From positions 102,602 to 166,601 of the forward strand of contig NZ_KL370783.1 in assembly GCF_000701465.1 (NCBI RefSeq): a DNA stretch of 64,000 bases, read 5' to 3'. The notes below the pieces were generated by a model. The model did not search any database. It had not been told where the DNA came from and saw nothing but the letters and a program-made list of their open reading frames with translations. Below are positions 61,354 through 64,000 of the stretch, piece after piece (positions within the stretch are counted from its first letter, which is position 1; every line of letters begins with the position of its first letter). A program made the position numbers and the translations under genes. This DNA is from Paraoerskovia marina DSM 21750 (GTDB lineage Bacteria; Actinomycetota; Actinomycetes; Actinomycetales; Cellulomonadaceae).

Positions 61354-61734
61354 ATGGACTTCTGGCAGGTCTTCTGGCTCATGGTCTGGGCCTTCTTCTT
61401 TGTCGCTTACCTCATCGTGCTCTTCCAGATCATCGCCGACCTCTTCCGTGACGAAGAGCTCTCCGGCTGGTGGAAGGCGCTCTGGATCATCGCGCTGCTC
61501 TTCATCCCCGTCATCACCGCGCTGATCTACCTGATCGCGCGTGGCCGCGGGATGTCGCGTCGTCAGATGCAGCTCGTCGAGCGGCGCAAGGCTGAGACGG
61601 ACGACTACATCCGCACGGTGGCGACCGCGTCCCCGGCGGAGCAGATCGCCCAGGCCAAGGCACTGCTCGCCGACGGCTCGATCAACGAGGCCGAGTTCGA
61701 GGTTCTCAAGGCGAAGGCGATCAACAGCAACTGA
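61354..61734 (+). CDS. PLDc_N-SHOCT membrane protein
   Basis: A 126-residue protein with two membrane helices (about 5-27 and 40-62; the FWQVFWLMVWAFFFVAYLIV start and WWKALWIIALLFIPVITALI fit the PLD-nuclease N-terminal domain) and a C-terminal SHOCT motif (EQIAQAKALLADGSINEAEF, about 90-120). No catalytic domain is attached. Such proteins are small envelope components of unknown role. GAAAGAG precedes the ATG; it is divergent from the ANTAR genes. Confidence 0.85.
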   Translation: MDFWQVFWLMVWAFFFVAYLIVLFQIIADLFRDEELSGWWKALWIIALLFIPVITALIYLIARGRGMSRRQMQLVERRKAETDDYIRTVATASPAEQIAQAKALLADGSINEAEFEVLKAKAINSN

Positions 61735-61766
61735 CTTTCTCGTTGCTGACTTTGCTTCACCCTGCT

Positions 61767-61804
61767 GCGGCCGGGCACTGACCAAGAATTCAGTGCCCGG
61801 CCGC
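61767..61804. terminator. terminator overlapping the next promoter
   Basis: A perfect 15-bp stem (61767-61781 with 61790-61804, eight-base loop), 32 bases after the SHOCT gene. Its right arm ends three bases before the -10 box of the next gene. Confidence 0.75.
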
Positions 61805-61806
61805 TG

Positions 61807-61812
61807 TAGCGT
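61807..61812 (+). promoter_or_regulatory. -10 box of a leaderless membrane-protein transcript
   Basis: TAGCGT lies seven bases before the ATG at 61820 with no ribosome site. The -35 region must lie inside the terminator stem. Confidence 0.45.
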
Positions 61813-61819
61813 TCGCACC

Positions 61820-62803
61820 ATGACACGTCGAGTGGTTCCCGTCGTCCTCGTCGTCCTCGCCGTGATCTTCGCGATCATCGCGGTCCCCGCGCGGTACGTG
61901 CACGCCAACGTGCTCGACACCGAGGGCTACGTAGAGATGGTGGGCCCGCTCGCGAGCGACCCGGCCGTCCAGCAGACCGTGGCCGACGCGGTCACCGAGG
62001 CCGTCGTCGACCAGGTCGACCTCCAGGCCTACGCCGAGGAGGCGCTGAGCTCCCTCGCCGAGGGGGAACGCGTCCCCGACGGAGTCACCCGCCTCGCGCC
62101 GGTCATCGCCAACCAGACCGAGGCCCTGATCCAGCGCACGAGCGAGAAGCTCGTGCAGTCGCAGCAGTTCGCCGAGATCTGGGTCAAGGCCAACCAGGTC
62201 GGCCACGGCGCCGCGACGTCCATCCTCTCGGAGGAGGACCGCGAGTACGTGGACGTCGAGAACGGCGTCATCTCCATCCCGCTCGACCCCGTCGTCGAGG
62301 CCCTCAAGGTCCGGCTCGTCGACGCCGGCCTCGACATCGCCGAGCAGATCGAGCCCCAGGGTCGCAGCATCGTGCTGATCGACTCCGCGGAGCTCGGCAC
62401 CGCGCAGGCGGCCCTTGCCTGGTTCGACCGCATCGCGTTCCTGCTGCCGTTCCTCGTGATCGGACTCGTCGCCGGTGCCGCCGCCGTCGCCCGACGCCGC
62501 GCGCGCACCGTCCTGATCGCCGCGTGCTGCCTCGCCGCCGTCAGCGCGATCCTCGCGGCGGGGATCGCGATCGGCCGCGCGGTGTACCTCGGAGACCTGG
62601 GCGTCAGCATCGTCTCGCTCGAGACCGTCAATGCCGTCGCCGATGCGTTCGTCGGTCCCCTGACGGCTCAGCTGTGGTGGACCACCGCGTTCTGGGTCCT
62701 CGTCGCCGTCGTCGCCGGGTTCTGGCCGTGGGCCGCCCCGCGTGTCCGCGAGCGCCTCGCGCGCCGCGGGGACCACGGCGAGGCCGCGGCCGTCACCGAC
62801 TGA
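61820..62803 (+). CDS. integral membrane protein with a large outer loop, unknown function
   Basis: A 327-residue protein with a first helix at about 5-24, an outer region of about 175 residues rich in Val, Ala, Gln and Glu (likely helical), and three further helices (about 207-227, 232-255 and 281-303). The tail is basic, then acidic. I do not recognise a family; the same topology is common in actinobacterial hypothetical proteins. No partner is visible except the convergent DUF11 gene. Confidence 0.75.
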   Translation: MTRRVVPVVLVVLAVIFAIIAVPARYVHANVLDTEGYVEMVGPLASDPAVQQTVADAVTEAVVDQVDLQAYAEEALSSLAEGERVPDGVTRLAPVIANQTEALIQRTSEKLVQSQQFAEIWVKANQVGHGAATSILSEEDREYVDVENGVISIPLDPVVEALKVRLVDAGLDIAEQIEPQGRSIVLIDSAELGTAQAALAWFDRIAFLLPFLVIGLVAGAAAVARRRARTVLIAACCLAAVSAILAAGIAIGRAVYLGDLGVSIVSLETVNAVADAFVGPLTAQLWWTTAFWVLVAVVAGFWPWAAPRVRERLARRGDHGEAAAVTD

Positions 62804-62916
62804 CCCGACGATCAGGCCCAGGACTCACGACCGGGACGCCCGCCCAGGGCCCACACCCGATACAAGGACTCACGCCCCAGGCTCACGACCGGGATGGCAC
62901 GACCGGGATGCACGAC

Positions 62917-62960
62917 GACGGGGCGTCGCACCAGGACTTGTCCCGGTGCGACGCCCCGTC
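62917..62960. terminator. bidirectional terminator
   Basis: A perfect 16-bp stem (62917-62932 with 62945-62960) between convergent genes; the 12-base loop itself holds GGAC-TT-GTCC. Upstream in the same gap, a 13-base CACGACCGGGATG unit is repeated near 62884 and 62899, with a variant near 62826. Confidence 0.75.
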
Positions 62961-62972
62961 AGGCGTCTCTGC

Positions 62973-64000
62973 CTACCTGCTGAACCCGCTCCGGCGACGC
63001 ACCCCGGCGATCATCAGGCCGCCGGCGAGGAGGAACCCGAGGGCGAGTGCCACGAGTCCTGCGAGCTCCGCGCCCGTCTGCGGCAGCGCCGGTGACGGGG
63101 GCGCCGGAGCGGCGGGGGGAGCCAGCGGGAAGCTGACCTCGTCGCAGGGCCATCCGTCCTCGTCGGTGCCGTCGGTGCACTCGCCCGGAGCGGGCGGCGT
63201 GAGGTCACCACAGTCGGGGACGGTCGTGCAGCCCGGTCCGGCCGGCTGGAACGCGACGTTGTCGACGCTCCCGTCCCCGCCGTCGGTCAGCGTCACGGTG
63301 TAGGTCAGCGTGACGGACTCACCGGCCGGGATCGGCCCGGACCAGATGATCTGCGGCTCGACGTACGCGAGATCACCCGCGTCGGGCGAGACCGTCGCGT
63401 CGTCGTTGTAGGTGCCGTCGTCGAGCACCCCGGACAGGTCGTCGACCACGGTGGCCGGCGACTCGTCGGTGTAGTCGGAGCTGCCCGTGTTCGTCGCGAC
63501 GACCGTGTACGTCACCACGTCGCCGATCGAGGCCGGGTCGGGCACGTCGGCCGACTTGTCGATGGTCAGGCCACGGTCACCGACGGGCACCTCGGTGGTG
63601 CAGTCGAGGTCGTCGGGCCCACAGCTTGCCTCGGGAGGACCGGAGACGACGTTGACCAGGTCCCCGTTGCCGGCCGGCGGGTCGTCGACCGTCACCGTGT
63701 AGGAAATCGTCACGACCTGCCCCGGGGCGAGCGGACCCGTCCAGGTCAGCTCGGGCTCGGCGTAGGCGAGGGCTCCGACGTCGACGCCGTCGACCTGCGC
63801 CGTCGCGTCGTCGTTGAACGTCGCGTCGTCGAGCACGTCGGTGAGGTCGTCCGTCACGACCACGGGGGTCTCGTCGGTGTAGGAGAACGTGCCGGTGTTG
63901 GTCACGTCCACCGTGTACCGCACGGTCTGTCCCGGGCCGGCCTCCTCGCCGGCGTCCGAGGTCTTGACGATCTCGAGCGCCCGCACGGGCGTGGTGGTCT
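62973..64000 (-). CDS. DUF11-repeat surface protein with LPQTG anchor, N-terminus beyond the window
   Basis: At least 342 residues; the frame stays open to the right edge, so the gene is cut. Two DUF11-type repeats are visible: one with the GPGQTVRYTVDVTNTGTFSY start and GPLAPGQVVTISYTVTV end, another with VVTYTVVATNTGSSDYTDES and GPIPAGESVTLTYTVTL. A cysteine-containing spacer follows each repeat. The C-terminus has a Pro/Ala stretch, LPQTG, a helix (about 20 residues) and VRRRSGFSR: a standard sortase signal. No sortase gene is in the window. It is related to the surface protein at 50989, which has a different tail. Confidence 0.88.
   Translation of the reverse strand, partial: TTTPVRALEIVKTSDAGEEAGPGQTVRYTVDVTNTGTFSYTDETPVVVTDDLTDVLDDATFNDDATAQVDGVDVGALAYAEPELTWTGPLAPGQVVTISYTVTVDDPPAGNGDLVNVVSGPPEASCGPDDLDCTTEVPVGDRGLTIDKSADVPDPASIGDVVTYTVVATNTGSSDYTDESPATVVDDLSGVLDDGTYNDDATVSPDAGDLAYVEPQIIWSGPIPAGESVTLTYTVTLTDGGDGSVDNVAFQPAGPGCTTVPDCGDLTPPAPGECTDGTDEDGWPCDEVSFPLAPPAAPAPPSPALPQTGAELAGLVALALGFLLAGGLMIAGVRRRSGFSR

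Noticed and set aside
62820-62915. ACGACCGGG direct repeats as a possible replication or plasmid iteron
   Set aside because: Only about three imperfect copies, no replication gene nearby.

Overview
The window is a high-GC actinobacterial chromosome segment. A cellulase of the CenA layout (CBM2 followed by GH6), mycothiol-dependent-enzyme paralogs, ANTAR regulators, TANNNT -10 boxes with leaderless starts and several sugar ABC/LacI loci all point to order Micrococcales, close to Cellulomonadaceae or Promicromonosporaceae. No phage, integrase, transposase, CRISPR array, rRNA or tRNA was seen. Both ends cut a gene.

Layout. 1-13.6 kb: two hypothetical proteins, an acyl-CoA ligase, a membrane-anchored esterase, a long X-X-X-Leu-X-X-Gly heptad protein, tag, L-serine dehydratase, a small zinc-finger protein, an App1 phosphatase, an SRPBCC protein, an amidohydrolase and an acyltransferase. 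13.6-28.6 kb: two sugar-use loci. Locus A is an ABC importer (binding protein and two permeases) divergent from a LacI regulator and a GH2 enzyme, with three operator copies between them. Locus B is GH42, two permeases, a binding protein and GH36 in one tight operon, divergent from its own LacI gene with two palindromic operators. Neither locus encodes its own ATPase. The two loci converge on overlapping stop codons. 28.6-32.4 kb: a SAM riboswitch and metF-metE. 32.4-42.7 kb: small membrane proteins, an MFS transporter, two mycothiol/DinB paralogs, a GH6 endoglucanase, an amine oxidase, an RDD/nitrilase-fold fusion, a P-loop kinase, a Nudix hydrolase, a VOC protein and an HTH-only LuxR protein. 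42.9-47.8 kb: gcvP-gcvT-gcvH under a tandem glycine riboswitch.

48.8-54.4 kb is the most unusual part. A four-gene minus-strand operon encodes a DUF11-type surface protein with a C-terminal sorting-like tail, a 51-residue protein that is almost only a sorting-like signal (LAATG, membrane helix, basic tail), a membrane GT2 glycosyltransferase and an exosortase-family protein with the Cys/Arg/His triad. Divergent from it is a single polypeptide that joins an ECF sigma factor, a zinc-binding anti-sigma domain, a membrane span, a long acidic/proline linker and an outer C-terminal domain. I infer a self-contained surface-protein processing system with its own transmembrane sigma sensor. 54.4-61.2 kb: small HTH regulators, a LysR protein, a membrane protein, an aminotransferase and four consecutive GAF- or PAS-ANTAR proteins. 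61.3-64 kb: two membrane proteins and the C-terminal part of a second DUF11 surface protein with an LPQTG anchor.

A palindromic repeat (core GTCTCGACAGGCTCGAC and its complement) occurs between genes at 32.65-32.82 kb and is embedded in frame in both the L-serine dehydratase and MetE genes, where it adds VSTGST- and VEPVE-type peptide.
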